A DNA stretch of 64,000 nt from Clavelina lepadiformis (GCF_947623445.1 NC_135240.1:11160001-11224000), one strand, 5' to 3'; positions 24,747-38,818 are shown, counted from the first letter of the stretch. Program-made: numbers and translations. Notes: a model not told the origin generated them from the sequence alone.

Positions 24747-27700
24747 GGTGATGCCAAGTTGTAGAAAATAGGATTGAGGCATTCGCTGATACGAAGTGTA
24801 ATGTATTCAAGTTGGCCAAACCACCATAGCATATATATGTGGTATTGGGTCTTTGGCTTAGACGTGGTTGCAACAAAGTGGAAAGCTTTCAAAGAAAGTA
24901 TTAATGAGAATGCGCTTGTCCAAAATTATTTGTGCGAAATATGCTTTAAACATAAAATCGTTTAGTTTGTTCTGGGTACGTGAGCTTAACTCAAACAGAG
25001 CTATGTAATTGCTGTTTGAAGCCATATTAGGACTTTTAAAATACAAAAGTTAATGAGCATTGGAAAATTAATTGAAACTTTTTCGAATGCAGTTTTACAA
25101 CTACTACAACTACTTTTACAACTACCGACGATATAGTTACATGAGATGAAAGCCTTTAATCATATTTATCAAACACTTAACCGACGCGAAGTTGGTTAAC
25201 GTTTTTTTGATAGAGACTTCTTCGCAATTGAAGTTGATTTCCGTTTCCTACGATTTTAGCTAAAAGAAAGTGGGATACAAGGCATATGTAACTGAGCTAA
25301 GAACTATTTTTAAGAGAGTTTTCTAAAAAAAAAGATAAAAAGATGTGGTGACTAAATATCAGGCTAGAATACCTAGAATCTAGGCGAGAATGGCTGGAGC
25401 TAATATTGTCTGTGCGCAATAAAATCTCAGTTTATTATACAAAACAAGGGATAAATATATGCGATTTTATATTTTTGTTACTTTTCGAGTAAGTTTACTC
25501 TTCAATTTATCAACATTTAAGAAATTCTGCCGATTAATTAACTTTTTTCTTATGAGATTAAGAATTTATGTTATGTCAATTTATCAGTGGCCGATTAATT
25601 ATTAAAACGGATACCTTCAAGTAACTTTCAAAGTCAATTACCAATTAATTAAATTATCTGCATGCCGTTGAATTCTTGCAATTTTAATGTAATCTATCAG
25701 TTATGAACTAGTCCACATTTGTTTAAATTTTGATTTAATTTTTAATTTTACATTGTTGAATTTATTTTTACAATTTATTTCGTTGATTTATAGAGATTTT
25801 TGATTTATTGAAATTTATAGAGTTTTTATTAAACTATTCAAATTTATTGAAATTTGTAAAAATTTATTTTCATTTGTATGCTTTTTCTAGTTTTTAGAAA
25901 AATGATTTTGTTTTGTATCAATTAAATTATTTCTTTAGATTTTGTTTCAGTTTTGATAATAAGTTATTCGAATTTGTTCAAATTCATTTGATGTTTGTAG
26001 GCTACGTTTATTTCAACTAAAGTGACTTTTTTATGCATTTAATTTATATTTTTTGACTATTTTATATAAATGGTTAAATTAATTATTTAATTTAAATGTG
26101 TTTAAATTTATTCAGATTCACGCAAATTCTTTGGAATTTGTTTTAAATCATTACTTTTTACAACAAACAGCAAGTGTGTTAAAACGTTACCTATATACGT
26201 TTCGAATCAGTCCGAATAAGTAACCGAGGAACTGGCAACCAACTTCACGCCGCAAACATTCACTTTATATAGTTTCCCACAATGTTGTTAACGAGCTTGC
26301 AGAAGCACCACAAAGTTGTTTTCCAAAGAAACATGAAATGGATTTTATTATGATATTTACCTGTATGAGGAATGTATCCTAATGCAAATGATCCGACGAT
26401 CAACAAAAGTTGCAAGACGGCCTTTATTTCTTTCTTCTGCTGCTTTTGCTCTTGCGAGTTTTCCTTTTGGTGTTTTTTCTTCATAGCTGGTTATTATAAG
26501 TATGAAGCTCGGTTAAGTCTCGTATAGCACAGTATAACTTGATATCTTTGTTATAAGCAAAGGTATATACTGTATTATACTCGTTTTTATACTTTACCTT
26601 CACGTCTCTGGTTTTTCCGCAAATAAATAATATAAACGATTCTAGTAGACAAAGCAGTAATCAAGACCATCGGAATGTAAAAAAAAATTGAGTATCCGAC
26701 TTTTGAGTACATTTTGAGCATACCCAATCTGCAAAAATAATGCAATAAAACCGGTTATAACCAATAAGCCAGAACGTCAATGTTTCAACTCCAATTATCC
26801 TCTTGAATTTCTGTTGTTGCCAAACTTTCGTTTTGAATACAATTCTTACATTTTCAAATAAATCAAGTTACCAAATTTAAACAAATTTTCCTCGCAAAAA
26901 CATACCATTTACCCGAAAAGCTTGCAAATAATTTCCATTCTGACCTTTCTGTGTATGCGATGCAGGATGGCCATGTTCTTTCTGGGTTGGAAGCATGTCG
27001 ATTTATAAGACGAGCACCAAATATAAATGCAAAAGGAATAAAACCTGCACCAAAAGAAACCACCCAAACGACGATAAGAGCCAACTAAAAACAATTTTAA
27101 ATAATTACTTTTAAAACTAGGAAAAGGGGCGTTTGATGAATTTAAACAATACGTTGTTTATGAATTGAGGCTTAGAATTGGCTTAGATTTGAAGAAAAAA
27201 ATTGAATGTGCAATATTTCACGGCATAAAAATACCTGCTTAATAATGTTGTAAAGCGCTTAATCATGTGTTAGTGTTATCCTATAGCAAATTTCTTGCTG
27301 TCATATCTATCCTCACCGCTGGCTAGCAACTGCCAGCCTTTGACAACTGCATGCGCAAAAGAATAAACTTTTTAAACTCATTTCAGTGATTTTATGTGTG
27401 ATATTGACAAGTAGTTTGACATATTTGGTCAGGATGAAACACTAAGAATGAAACAAGAAGAAGAAGAAGAAAAGAAACTAAAATTCAATAAGTCGGATTT
27501 GGGGCTTTGTTATAATTGAAGTGGTCCATGGGCACAAAACTGTTAAGGGATTGTGGGAAGTCCAGCTACTAGTGACATTAATTAATTATCAAACTGTCTC
27601 ATGCTAGATGGTTGACATCAGCTTGTTGCATCCTTCGGTTTTAAGTCTCCGTTCAGCAGCCGTCAACATCATTAAGTTCATTAGCAGAATGTTGTGTCAA

Positions 27701-30486
27701 AATGTACTTTCCAATTTGGTTAGAAATTAAGCATCAGCACAGAATTACAGATGGACCAAAAACGTTTTATCACATAAATCAACGAGTTTTGACGTTTTCA
27801 AACATCAAAGTAAGAGATGTTGCCCTCATTGTCCTCAAAAGAAATGCTTTTTTTGCACACCACAAAAATATACTGTTGGCAGATGATGACCAAATGATTC
27901 GTGATTTGGCTGTTACGAAAGTTCTCAGTCCTCAGTACTCAGTTACGAAAGTCCTCAGAGTCAACCGTAATGAAACAGAAGCTTCAGCATCTTCTACAGC
28001 TGTAAAAAAAAATTATACCTCCAACCATCATTGAGAAGACAGATGCTTACAACAAAATGATGATATAAATGCAATTAAAACACAACGGCTGGTTATTTTG
28101 CAATCTTTCCACACCCAAGCAGTGTAAAGACACTTTAAGATATTAACAGAAGCTTACGCATCAATTTCAGGTTTAGAAAAAAGAGATGGACAAATTAGAC
28201 AAAACATTAAATTAAGAAAGTTAATTAAAAAATTCAATATCAAGAGTCAGTGTGAGAAGTGATTTTTCTGCTTCTGTATAGCCATTATATTGTTTTAATT
28301 CTTTTGTAATGTGTTAAACCTTTTTGGATGTTGGATGAAGTTTTAGTAACTTTTGCATTTCAATCGGTTTTTCTTTATATGTTCGTTTCTGTTGATATTA
28401 GGAGAAAATATTGAATTAGAGAAGGTATAAAAATAGTTATTCTGCAACTTTTAAGACTACAACCAGCTTTGTAGTGTCAGCGGTTTTCGACTTTTGGCAT
28501 TTCTGATGAATTTGACCCCTTGTTAACCTTTGGGGCATGGTTGTCATGTTTTCTGCTAACCACCCAAATCTATTTGGGGTATAGTTTTATGACCAAAAGC
28601 AGGTGTTCAGTTACCTTCTTTTTTAATTGTCAAAAATTTTGATTTTTTACTTTGTCCCAGTGGGTATTTCCTTAAAACAGAATAAATCCTAACAACAATT
28701 TAGAGTGTAGCTTCTTTAAGAAGAATAGCCTGTTCACTGTACTGGTTACACGGCAACTTCAGCAGCCAATCTTATGAAAAACATGGTGTTCTGAACTTCT
28801 TTGGAGCCCATCAGTTAAGTCGAAAGAAGATTCTTAACGTTTCGGCAACCCAAGAACTTTACTGCTGCCCAGGCTTGCGTCCCGCAACGGTTACTCCAGT
28901 GTCGTTATCCAAGCCGTAACACGGCATGGGAGACGGCAGTTACGAGAATGAAATTTCGAAATCTAACCGTGCTTTATTGTCATACCATGTTTCAGTTGTA
29001 GTCCGCCCGACGTGACGCATTGCGTGACGCCTTACCTTTACGTGTTTGATTGTAATGCGGTTGAACCAATGAGGATACATAATTGACGTTAAGCGGAAGA
29101 AAGCAAACAACAATATATGAAGTGACGTTGCTACAGATGTAAAATTGTCTCCACCCCAAAATATCTGTAAAGTTTTAAAGAAGTGATTGGTTCATCTGAA
29201 TCAAAAAGCTATTGTTGAAAAGAGTAAATTAGAGCAAAACCTTTGGATAAAAACATTTAAGCTATAGTTTTTCTTTGTTAATGTTAGATTATTATACAGA
29301 TTTAAATTATATTGTTAAATGTTTATATTAATAGTTTAAGTTTATAACCAACCAACCAACTAACTAATTAACTTTCAAGTTGGCCAAATCTATTTTTTAT
29401 CTTTTAGAAAAGACAAATCCATACTTTGTATATAATTATAGATATGAAATCACACATGCATTTCTAATCATATTTAGTACTTTGCACAAAGCATCCGAAA
29501 GGTTCCAAGAAAGAAAACCCCAAGTGCGTCGATATAAGAAGAGAGGACTGAGCAATGCTGATATAAGGTCAGAAAAGCAAATGCTGAAGATGACGTAGTT
29601 GAACTTTGACCTAAACTCAAAATTTTTTAAAGAATGTTATTGTATTTAACTGAGTACTTCTTTGTTTATTTGGATGTAGATTAAAATGATTTATTTATTT
29701 TGAAATTTTGACGCCAATAACATGTCATATATGTTAAAACCTTATACGTTGACGTTGTGTTAAGAAAAATTGTTTAAACAGAAGCAAAGAAAATATTTGT
29801 CTCACTTTAACTTCGGCGATCGGTAAATGACGATGATTGTCACAATATTTCCAACAACTCCAAAGACAAAGAGAGGAAATATAATGGAAGCTGTGATTGC
29901 AATTTCGGTTTCACCAAACATCAGCCTGAAATTAACATATATTAAACAAAGTTACAGCTGCCACTGAGAGAAGGGAGCATTATGGGCCACTGCCAAGAAC
30001 CCAAGTTTTTGGCACCATAGAGAACTTTATTGTATGTATATTATATATATATTTACATATATCGTAAGTAATGGACATCAGGAAACTTGACTGAATTCTT
30101 TTAATCACAAAAAAATAGACTAATTATACGGCGTTGTATATTAGTCGCAATAAATTAGTTGCTAGGCTTTAGTTCGATTAATTGCATCGCGTTGACTGAA
30201 ATCTGGTGGAGGAAAGCGAATTTTTGAATTAAATCTGTTGTATGTACAAAAATGGGAATACAATTTATTTGCAGCCAATTTTAAGCATTTTTTATAGCGT
30301 AAATGTTTTGGGCTCCCTGTGGGCAAACTCGATAGTTTTAGGCCCAGATCTCGAAACGTGTTAATCTCGCTCAACACAATTTTAAATATGTAACGGAAAA
30401 AATACTTACTTGAATGTATCATTTACCAAGCTCATCATGTCTGTAGTAGAAATAACCTTGCTTGTTGGTGATTCGCTAAACGACAT
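24747..30486 (-). CDS. GPCR-C: seven-transmembrane receptor, exons 1-8 (unit 2)
   Basis: Near-identical paralog of GPCR-B with the same eight-exon core: 30410-30486 (ATG at 30486; MSFSESPTSKV), 29806-29925 (TM1), 29481-29610 (TM2), 29036-29164 (TM3), 26945-27084 (TM4), 26598-26728 (TM5), 26361-26486 (TM6), 24747-24885 (TM7). Exon lengths (77, 120, 130, 129, 140, 131, 126, 139) equal those of GPCR-B and F, and all reading frames are open. Substitutions relative to B include V22 for A22 and M18 for L18 in the N-terminus, SALLS in TM2, and PFAFIF in TM4. The TM7 exon ends CLNPIFYNLAS. TM3 lacks DRY and TM6 lacks CWxP. The C-tail exon was not found. It looks functional. Expression cannot be judged. 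Confidence 0.9.
27605..28260 (+). pseudogene. Transposon-type ORF fragment, disrupted (unit 2)
   Basis: Plus-strand copy of the frame described at 54628-55315, inside the intron between the TM3 and TM4 exons of GPCR-C. An open stretch (27702-28034) keeps QHRITDGPKTFYHINQ and LLADDDQMIRDLAV. It is damaged in two places relative to unit 3: a local duplication of GTTACGAAAGT-containing sequence at about 27914-27950, and loss of about 50 bp after 28056. Clearly non-functional. Confidence 0.65.
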
Positions 30487-33400
30487 GATTCTTACTCTTA
30501 CTATAACCTAACTGGAATCTAAAGGCTCTGCTACTTTTGAAGTCGTCTGTGAGATTATGAAGAATCTTCAACCGCGTTGAAAAAGTATCCGTTTCTAAAG
30601 AAAGATGTTGTCGATTAATTATTCATCATTAATTATGACGCTACAATTGAAGAATTTCTGTTAACACTCATGCATATTTAAAGAAAAATGAGTTTCCCAT
30701 GCACGAAAGCAGCTTTTAGGCCACTATAAGATATGTAGATGAAAGTAATTCAGTTGTGTCTAAAAATTCGCAAAATAAAACAACAGATAAGGTGTATAAA
30801 AATACAATGACCAAGTTAATTATTGAAATTCTTACAAGCTCCAGAAACTATTATTAATATTATGATCACGTAAACAAACATACGGACCCAATATCATATA
30901 TGCACCGTCCCGAATCAAATCAATCGTTATTCAATTCTTTTTTATGAAAAATAAATATTCAGTATTTACAAAACTTTTGTAAGCTATTCGTCACAGCTTC
31001 AATTTGGTACTAAATTTAAAAAAGTATAATCATTGTTAAATTGGATTGTAGCTTAACCTCTAATTCTTGCAATATAAAGAAATAAAATGCCTTTTTTGAT
31101 CAATTAATATGCATATGATGAGAAATATTTCTATTTTCAATCTTGATTTGTCAAAAATCGTGCTTTTCTTGTTGATTTTTAAATGTTTTTAACTTAGTTA
31201 ATTACTTTATCGCATTTTTTTCCAGCTATGCGGCGCAGCAAATAGGCAAGAGCTCCACAAATTTATCTTTAAACTGAATTTTCTTCCGAGAAAGAACGCA
31301 ATATTGTGGCGGGTTTTAGTGAATCACTTCTAGTTTTACAATGCTTTCATTATCGAGTGAGAATTGTGAGCAGACATAAAATTGCAATTAGACTCATTTT
31401 TATAATTGCTTTTCATTTTCATGTTATTTTTTTAATTGGTTCACCGTAAAGGTTTCAAAATTTAAAAATGAAGCCGCATTAAAATTTGTTTGGCAACTAC
31501 TGCTGTGTTGAACTAAATCTGTTTGAGACGTAATAAGTGCTTGTTAATGTGCTAACATTAATCGAAGAATCTGGTTGCATTTAATAAATTGAACTGAACA
31601 ATTAATTTCTTAATTAAAAATTAAAAATTTAACTGAACATTTAAACGCTCTCATGAAGAAGTGTTGTATAAAATAATATCAAAAATAGTCCGTATATGCA
31701 ATTTAACAAATTTGTTGTAGGCCTAAACATATGACACCGAATATACTATATAGTTGTCTCAAATCACTAACTCCTTCATGGTGCAAAACCGTTAAAACAA
31801 TCGTTTATGCAGAACTGAGATTGACTGAAAAATACAAAATGTTTGGTATAAATTTGTTTTTCTATAGGTCTGCGTTTTACTCATCCCATTCCTTCCTGCA
31901 GGAAGGAATGGGATGCATCATCACGAACGCCTGCTATGAAAGAAGAAACAGTAGATTGTTAATAGTTATGCCTTGCCCCACCCAGCCCTCTCGACTTTGA
32001 AAGTGTGTTCGAACAAGTCCGTCCGAACGAACTTTTTCGTTCGTTCATCAATGTCTCGGATGTCCAGCAACACATTTCAAGAGGGTGCAGCATTTGTACG
32101 AACATCTTAAAAGTCGAGGGTGTAGAGCGATCTCAGACGATTTTCAAGTCACTGGCGAAGACTGAAGTAGATTAACGATCAATGGTAGCACCTATGTTAT
32201 TCGTTCTAGTGATAACCTGGACGCCGTAACGACCCGCATCCATTGCTTACTTAACATCCTAAAAACACCTCATAAACTTTTCTATAATCGTTTACCGGCT
32301 AAACCTTCAAAAAACTAAAAAATTGACAACAGTCTTACAAGAGAACGGTAGGTTTCCGCCAAATCCGCAGCCGGTCTATTGCCACCTGACTTCACTAGGC
32401 TTACCAAAATTTCTGCATTAGTTTACTATACTTGGGACAAAAAAACTTTGCACGTGGCCATCGCACCAACTCCCGTTGATCGCTCTGGTAGGATTTCGAG
32501 TGTGAAATCCTGCACAGTTTGGTAGTCTATTAGTGTTTTTCCAGGCATTGCTTGTAACAAAGCAGCCTCCACTCTTTTGGAGAAACTCAATGCTGAGAAA
32601 CTAGCGCGGTGGGTAGAATCTGTCAAAGCCATCCACTTTTCAAACTCCAGACGCAAAACATGGAGCATTTTGTGCAATCCTACTGGCCGGTCAGTTTCTC
32701 AGTTCCTCAGCAGCGCTTGTTTTATCGGGTATAAAACAGCACTAGGCTGTACGTATATGCTGCACATTTTTATTAATATTCGCTTTTATTAATACTCTCA
32801 GTATTGTCCTGATTCTGATAAGAGCATATACATTAGCATAACTGTCAAACATAGGAAAAGCAACATTGCACTGAGAGAAAATAAACTATTCGCATCGAAA
32901 GAAAAACATCATAACCGCTGGTATTTTGCACCAAACAACTAATACCATTATTACATGTGGCCAAGACACAGCATCAGGTGGTGAGATAAAATACAGCAAC
33001 AAACTGATTCAATGGTTTAAAGATAATGATAACTTCCGTTTTTCCGCAATTCAATTTATGCTCATTGTTTTGTTATAACCTACAGGTATATATTTCACTC
33101 ACTTGTATTGCGATTGCAAAATAACGGCAACAATCAACATGTTTTTGATAGCTTTGAAGATGAAAAAGGCAACAAAAATCTAAGCCGAAATGGCAGCAGT
33201 TTCGGGTCAAGGAAATGGTGTTCCAATAAATTCATATAACACTTTTGCGAAATGTGTACAAATCATTTGTCATGTTAGTTGTATACAGAAAACAGCAAAT
33301 GAAAATGTACCGTTTTATAGTTATAGTACAAAGCTATTAGTTTAAAATATAAGCTGCAAGCATTTGATTTACGTACATGCAATGCAGTCCTTTCTTAAAT

Positions 33401-33980
33401 TACGCTATAAAAGACCATAAATTTGCAATCATATATAAGAGCAATAAAACTTTAAGTTGCAAATACTTCGATTCAGGGAAATAAAGCAAGACACAAAGTA
33501 AAGTGATTCATTTTTTTGGCGAGCAGATTCTTTCACATTGCTTTGTTTGTTGTAACCTTGTCAACATTGTTAACGGAAACTGGTTTTAGCTTGATGCTGC
33601 TGATAACTGATCGCCGCAAATCTGCTTGATAGTGTTCTTTGTTTCTTTTCAGATTTTTCTGTTAATATTGAAAAAAGACTTTTTAAAAAGAATATGTCTA
33701 CACATAAGGCTATAGACCAGATGATATAGCTTAAAATGCATTTATCCACCTCTGCTGTAATCGGACTTAGAATTTCGGCTGATGATTAAAGGGGCTTATA
33801 ATCTTACAGTAAGCAGGTTGCAGTAGGTTACTTTAAGAAGGTTACAGTATTATGAATACAATAGAATAACATAGAAACGCGTGTCAATTTCCCTTGCCTT
33901 TTCTATTTGGTAAATATATATTTATAATTTTCTTCAATTGCAGTAAGAACCAGCATCGTGTCACATAGTGCTGTACTTAC
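30487..33980. other. Region between GPCR-C and GPCR-D
   Basis: No intact gene. 30487-31220 is the upstream region of GPCR-C. 31480-32440 is absent from unit 3, where AAGCCGCATTAAAA (58610-58623) continues directly into sequence matching 32442. This extra block has a perfect 34-bp palindrome (31882-31915) and plus-strand frames near 31996-32175 that look weakly coding (SFINVSDVQQHIS) but are not recognised. 32426-32677 has an 83-codon minus-strand frame (MPGKTLIDYQTVQDF), also unrecognised and disrupted in unit 3. Confidence 0.5.
31882..31915. repeat. Perfect 34-bp palindrome
   Basis: The half-site CATCCCATTCCTTCCTG is followed immediately by its exact reverse complement, with no spacer. It sits in the DNA unique to unit 2. 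Either a cruciform-forming site or a head-to-head joint left by rearrangement. Confidence 0.9.
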
Positions 33981-36900
33981 GGTGAAGCTAGGTTGTAAAA
34001 AACAGGATTGAGGCATTCGCTAACCCGAAGTGTGATATATTCGATTTGGCCCAACCACCACTGGAAATATACTTCAGAATTGGTCCATGGCAAAATCGTG
34101 TTTACGTAGATGTGGTAGGCTTTCATTTAAAATAAATAAAACAAGAATTAAAACTACACAGCCGTATGTAAAACTGCTTTGATTTTAGTTACCGTTTTTC
34201 TATTTTGAAGTAATATTTCAGTTTCTTTATTTGCAAGACTAGGGATGACATTCAAAGTCCACCATACTTCATATCAAAAAAAATTACCAATAAAATATTG
34301 TGCTTCAAAGAAAGAAAAATGTAGGTTATTTGATCGGAACACTTAGGAACCTACCAGTATGCGGGATATATCCCAGTGCAAATGATCCAACAATCAAGAA
34401 AAGTTGCAGAATTGCTCCTTTTTCTTTATTCTGCTGCTTCAGCTCATTTGAGTTTTCATTCTGAGGTTTTTTCTTCATTGCTGAACATTAAGTAGAAGGT
34501 ATAGATTAACAAAAAATCTTTCGGCGAATAAACTTGAATTTGGATGTACAGTATAAAGTCTTCATATGAGCACCGGTCTCGGTATACCTTCACGTCTCTT
34601 CCGTTTCCGCGAATAAATAAACCAAGCAATTTTAAGCGATAAAACAGTAATCAAGATCATGGGAATGTAGAAGAATAATGAATATCCTATTTTCGAGTAC
34701 ATCAACATCATAGGAACTCTACAAAATTACACCAGTTACTTATTTAACTGATATAACAGGGCACAGCGCCTTCGTTTATATTTAGCCAAATTTTTTAAAC
34801 ATATATTTCAAAGCTTTGTAATATCAACGTCTAAGCTTCAAACCAAGAATGTACATTGTGGATCTGTTGTGAAATTTGAGATCGGTTAAAAAAGTACGCG
34901 TAGACAAAAATCACTAAAAAACACAAGTTTTAGCTACCAGCAAGAGACGTAACTTAATACGAGTACAACTTGCCTTTCCTCGTATACCGTGCAGGACGGC
35001 CATGATCGTGCGGGGATGTAAAATCGTCGATCTATTTCACGAACACCAAACATGATTACGAATGGAACTACACCCACTCCAACAGAAATCATCCAAACGA
35101 CCAAAAGAATGATCTAAATTCGGTTTAATATTGTAGGTTTCATAAATATACCTTATACTTATATATTTTACCTTAGCCTTTACCTACAAATTATAGGAAA
35201 AATGATGACTAAAAAGATAGAAGAATGCTTTTTTGAAACAGTTGATTCGATTGCCAAAGCATATAAGGAAATTTCTAATATAGATCACACTGGTCAACAT
35301 AAAATTCGGTACCTGGTATGTTAGAACTATTTTTGGGTATAGCCTATTTGGGGCGCTGATTCCAAAAATGACAGTTTTTTCCATCAGCTTTAGTTTATGA
35401 GATATGGTGACCCCCTGTGATGGTGACTTTTGTCCATTTTTCAGATCGATTAACAACGTTTTTCTCACCTACTTTCATTTCATTTCTCGAAGCCCATTCT
35501 TTTGTTGTCCAGTGTTCACTTCTTGCTCTACTGTCTCACAAACAGAGAAAACATGGGTAATACTTTGTATACCCGCTAGTAGGTGATAGTTAGCAGGTGA
35601 TAACACTGAATATGAAGGCACTATGGGATTTGGCAGCAATTGAAATATAACTTTGAAACTGAGTAACTTAAAATTTTGGTAGCTTTTAAACCATTCAACT
35701 ACCTCATTGCATTTACTGTTAATTTCCTGTTGCAAAATTAATGACGCTTCGGCATAAAAGGCATGATGCAGCAGGGTAGTCCTATAGGCCACAGTAAGTA
35801 GTTGACCAAACTGTAGATATACAGTATCTCAAACACTAGAGTTGATGAGAAAAAACTGATTACATTTTTGGAATCGGTGCTGCAAATATACCCCAAAGTA
35901 GGTCCAACAATTCAGGCAGCAAAGAAAAAAAATTTTTGTTTACCGGTGTTATATATGCAATATACATTCGTGATAAACTAGTTAAATAAAGGTCATTGTT
36001 TAACTTTCACAATTTATTTTTCGGTTCGGTCTCGCTAATTCATCAAAAAAATAAGGTATATATCCGTCTTACCTTTACATGTTTGCTGGTGATTCGTTTG
36101 AATCGATGTGGATACATTAATGAAATAAAGCGGAAGAAAGCAAACAATAATATATGAAATGACGTTGCCACAGATGTAAAATTATCACCACCCCAAAATA
36201 TCTGCAATTTTTTATAGAGTCGTAAAGGGTTTGCCAACCAAGTCAAAAAACCCATAATCAAAAAAATTTAAGTTTGAAGATGTACCAAATTGCTGCAATT
36301 AACCCAATTAAAGCAGATTTAATCATCAGTAGCAGATTTAACATGAATATAAGTAGGCCTATAATACGAATAAAGTTGCTCTCATTGTGCTAACCCCTGC
36401 AATTTGGAACAACCAGTCTGTTTCAACTTTCAAGTTATTGGTAGGAAAAAACAGGGGATAAAAATCTAAACGTTGCCATCAGTTAGTTACCTTATAACGT
36501 TTCATTACGTAATAGATTTTACAACGCCTTTATACTTATAGTAACGCAGAAGTAAAAAAAATTAACCAGAAAAAAGACTTCAAATGCATAAAAATAGTGG
36601 TAAAAGCACGAAGTGTAAAAATCATTTCAAACTTCTTTTTTTGAAAAACATCACGCCCCTCATCAAACTAGGACAAGATGGTGAAAATTACGCACGGACA
36701 ATAACCAAGCGATTTTTATATAGATTTAAACTACAGTATTTCCTATTTACTAGATTTGTAGCATAGTTAAGACGACCAACAAGTCGCATACGCATTTTGC
36801 CTACAGAGTATTACCCCGCATAAGAAATTTGGAATGTCCCACGATAGAAAACCCCAAGTGCGTTGGTACACATAAAGAGGACTTAAAATTGCTGATATAA

Positions 36901-37418
36901 GGTCAGAAAGGCAAATGCTGAGGATGATGAAGCGGAACGTTGACCTAAAGTAAAGTTTTGTCTCTCTTTAATACTTGTTGTTAATCAGTTTAAGTAACTT
37001 ATTTGTTCTAATATTTTAATGGCAACATAGCATATACATTCTTCACATCACGTGATTGGTGCATAAACTGCATTTATATTACTTGTCAAATATGAAGAAA
37101 ACGTGCTTTAACACAAGAAAACAATAGATAAATTTTACTTCAATTTCGGCGATCGGTAAATGACGACGATGGTCAACACATTCCCGATAATTCCAAAGAT
37201 GAAAAGAGGAAACATAATCGAAGCCGTGATTGCGATTTCAGTTCCGCCAAATACCGGCCTTAAAATTAAGCAAATATAACGTTTGAATAAATCGCAAAAA
37301 TTTAGTGTAAGCTATGAACATTAAACACTTACTTATACGTACTACTTGTGAAGTTTACGTAAGAAGCAGCAGTGGATGAAGAAGCATCGCTGGTTGGTGT
37401 TTCAGTAAATAATGACAT
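33981..37418 (-). CDS. GPCR-D: diverged seven-transmembrane receptor, exons 1-8
   Basis: Paralog of GPCR-B/C/F, clearly more diverged and present complete only once. Exons: 37333-37418 (ATG at 37418; MSLFTETPTSD, glycosylation site NFT), 37139-37258 (TM1, GIIGNVLT), 36815-36944 (TM2, SDLISAIL; ends LCG), 36073-36201 (TM3), 34974-35113 (TM4), 34588-34718 (TM5, FFYIPM), 34355-34480 (TM6), 33981-34119 (TM7, CLNPVFYNLAS). Frames and phases match the paralogs; exon 1 is three codons longer. The intron after the TM4 exon appears to start with GCAAGT, a GC-AG intron. TM3 ends FFRFISLMYPHRF with no DRY, and TM6 is FALGYIPHT with no CWxP. The C-tail exon was not identified; minus-strand reads near 33600 are possible but unproven. 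Its TM7 exon is the one found truncated at 19917 and 60110. Confidence 0.9.
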
Positions 37419-38586
37419 CTCTCTTACTTTAGCTATACCTAGTGCTGTTTTCTAGTTGATTGGGAGTCGAAGTTTGAAATTATATTTAAAGAAAGCTTTG
37501 TGGCAGTAAACTATAGAGATTTTATTTGGAAAAAATATGATACACCACAAAATCAAAACATTTTTTCAGACGTCGAAGACGACGAAGTCTGCAAGTATCA
37601 TCGAATCAAAAAAAAAAAAATTTTTTTCAGACGCAAATGTGTCTTCGTATAGAATTCGCATGTCACTTGTCGCAAATTCAGTGTGTTAGTAGCATAGTTT
37701 TCACTCAGCATTTTCGCTGCTGTGTTTTTTGATCGGAGTGTTGTTGTCACACAATAAATACACACCACGTGTATTCATTGTTGCATACGAGGACAATGTG
37801 CAAACGTGTCATTTTTGTCGCGTTTTGCTCGCCTTTCCACAACATCACATTTATTGAAATCCAGTGGTGATCAGCAACGAAATAGGTTTAGTTAAATTTA
37901 AGTACAGTTCTTCTACTTAAGCTATACTTACTTAATTAGTTTTGTCTATGAGTACTTCTTCTAAGTTATTCTTAAGTAGAACTTAGGCCAAAGTAACGTA
38001 CTTAAGTAAGCTCACCATGTGCCTAAGAAGTGAAATCATAACTATCAACCTTGAAGAAAGTAAAAAGCGCTTATATTAGTTACAAAAATTTAGCTATAAC
38101 GAAAACAAAATAAAATCAGTAACTTATACGGTACGATATTTCTTGAAAGTAGTCTGCTTAGGCAGAAATCACCATGGTGTTTGTTATATATTGTTATGGA
38201 ATTTCGTGTGCAGAGAGTAGCATAACTTTAAATTTAATCCTAAGTTACAGTCGGTTAAAGATAAATCGGTTTACACTTTCACGTTTGTTGATTGAAATTT
38301 TACGAAGTTCAGATGTTGTGGTTTGCGTTCCACACAGCAAGCTCAATGCTTTTTCAAGGTAGCATCTCTGAAACGTTTTTCCTATCTGCGTTACTGTGTA
38401 GTGTGTATATGTCATCATTTTTTTATGCTGGTTCGAACAAACCTGCAGTTAACTAGCGGACTAGTTAACTAACGTATTGAAAACAATAAACGTCCCCAAA
38501 GCAGCACAGCACGTAGGTAGAACTACTATATCAACGAACAACGTCAAAACGCCTAGGCGTAACAAAGCAATGAGCGCTTGCTGAAG
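37419..38586. other. Upstream region of GPCR-D
   Basis: No coding sequence recognised. Contains an A/T homopolymer tract (about 37606-37627) and repeated TACTTAAG/CTTAAGTA words at 37905-38010. This is the start of the interval not shared with the repeat units. Confidence 0.45.
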
Positions 38587-38594
38587 GTATAGGA

Positions 38595-38810
38595 CAGGGA
38601 TGTCCAACCTGCGGCCCGCGGGCTACAGTGCGGCCGGCCTGATATTTTTGTGCGGCCCGCTAGTCCTTTTTACTCAAAATACTTTGATGACTGATGTTGT
38701 TAAAGTAGTTAAACTCATCTATTTTTCTTGAAATTTAGTAGGTTCTGCGGCCCATTAAATTATTTCAAGTGAAAATGCGGCCCACTATAATAAAAGGTTG
38801 AACATCCCTG
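38595..38810. mobile_element. hAT-type MITE (216 bp) with perfect 8-bp TSD
   Basis: Starts CAGGGATGTCCAACCTGC and ends AGGTTGAACATCCCTG, which are inverted termini. It is flanked by identical octamers GTATAGGA at 38587-38594 and 38811-38818, the 8-bp duplication typical of hAT transposition. Internally it is rich in GCGGCCC words and has no coding capacity. Intact ends and an unmutated duplication suggest a fairly young insertion. Confidence 0.9.
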
Positions 38811-38818
38811 GTATAGGA

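Larger units (their letters stand above)
19955..34018. repeat. Segmental duplication unit 2
   Basis: Second copy of the block. Its left part matches unit 1 from 6852, it includes GPCR-C, and at its right end it runs uninterrupted into a complete GPCR-D rather than a truncated exon. Compared with unit 1 it lacks about 1.2 kb around 23650-23745, and compared with unit 3 it has about 950 bp extra at 31480-32440. Confidence 0.9.
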
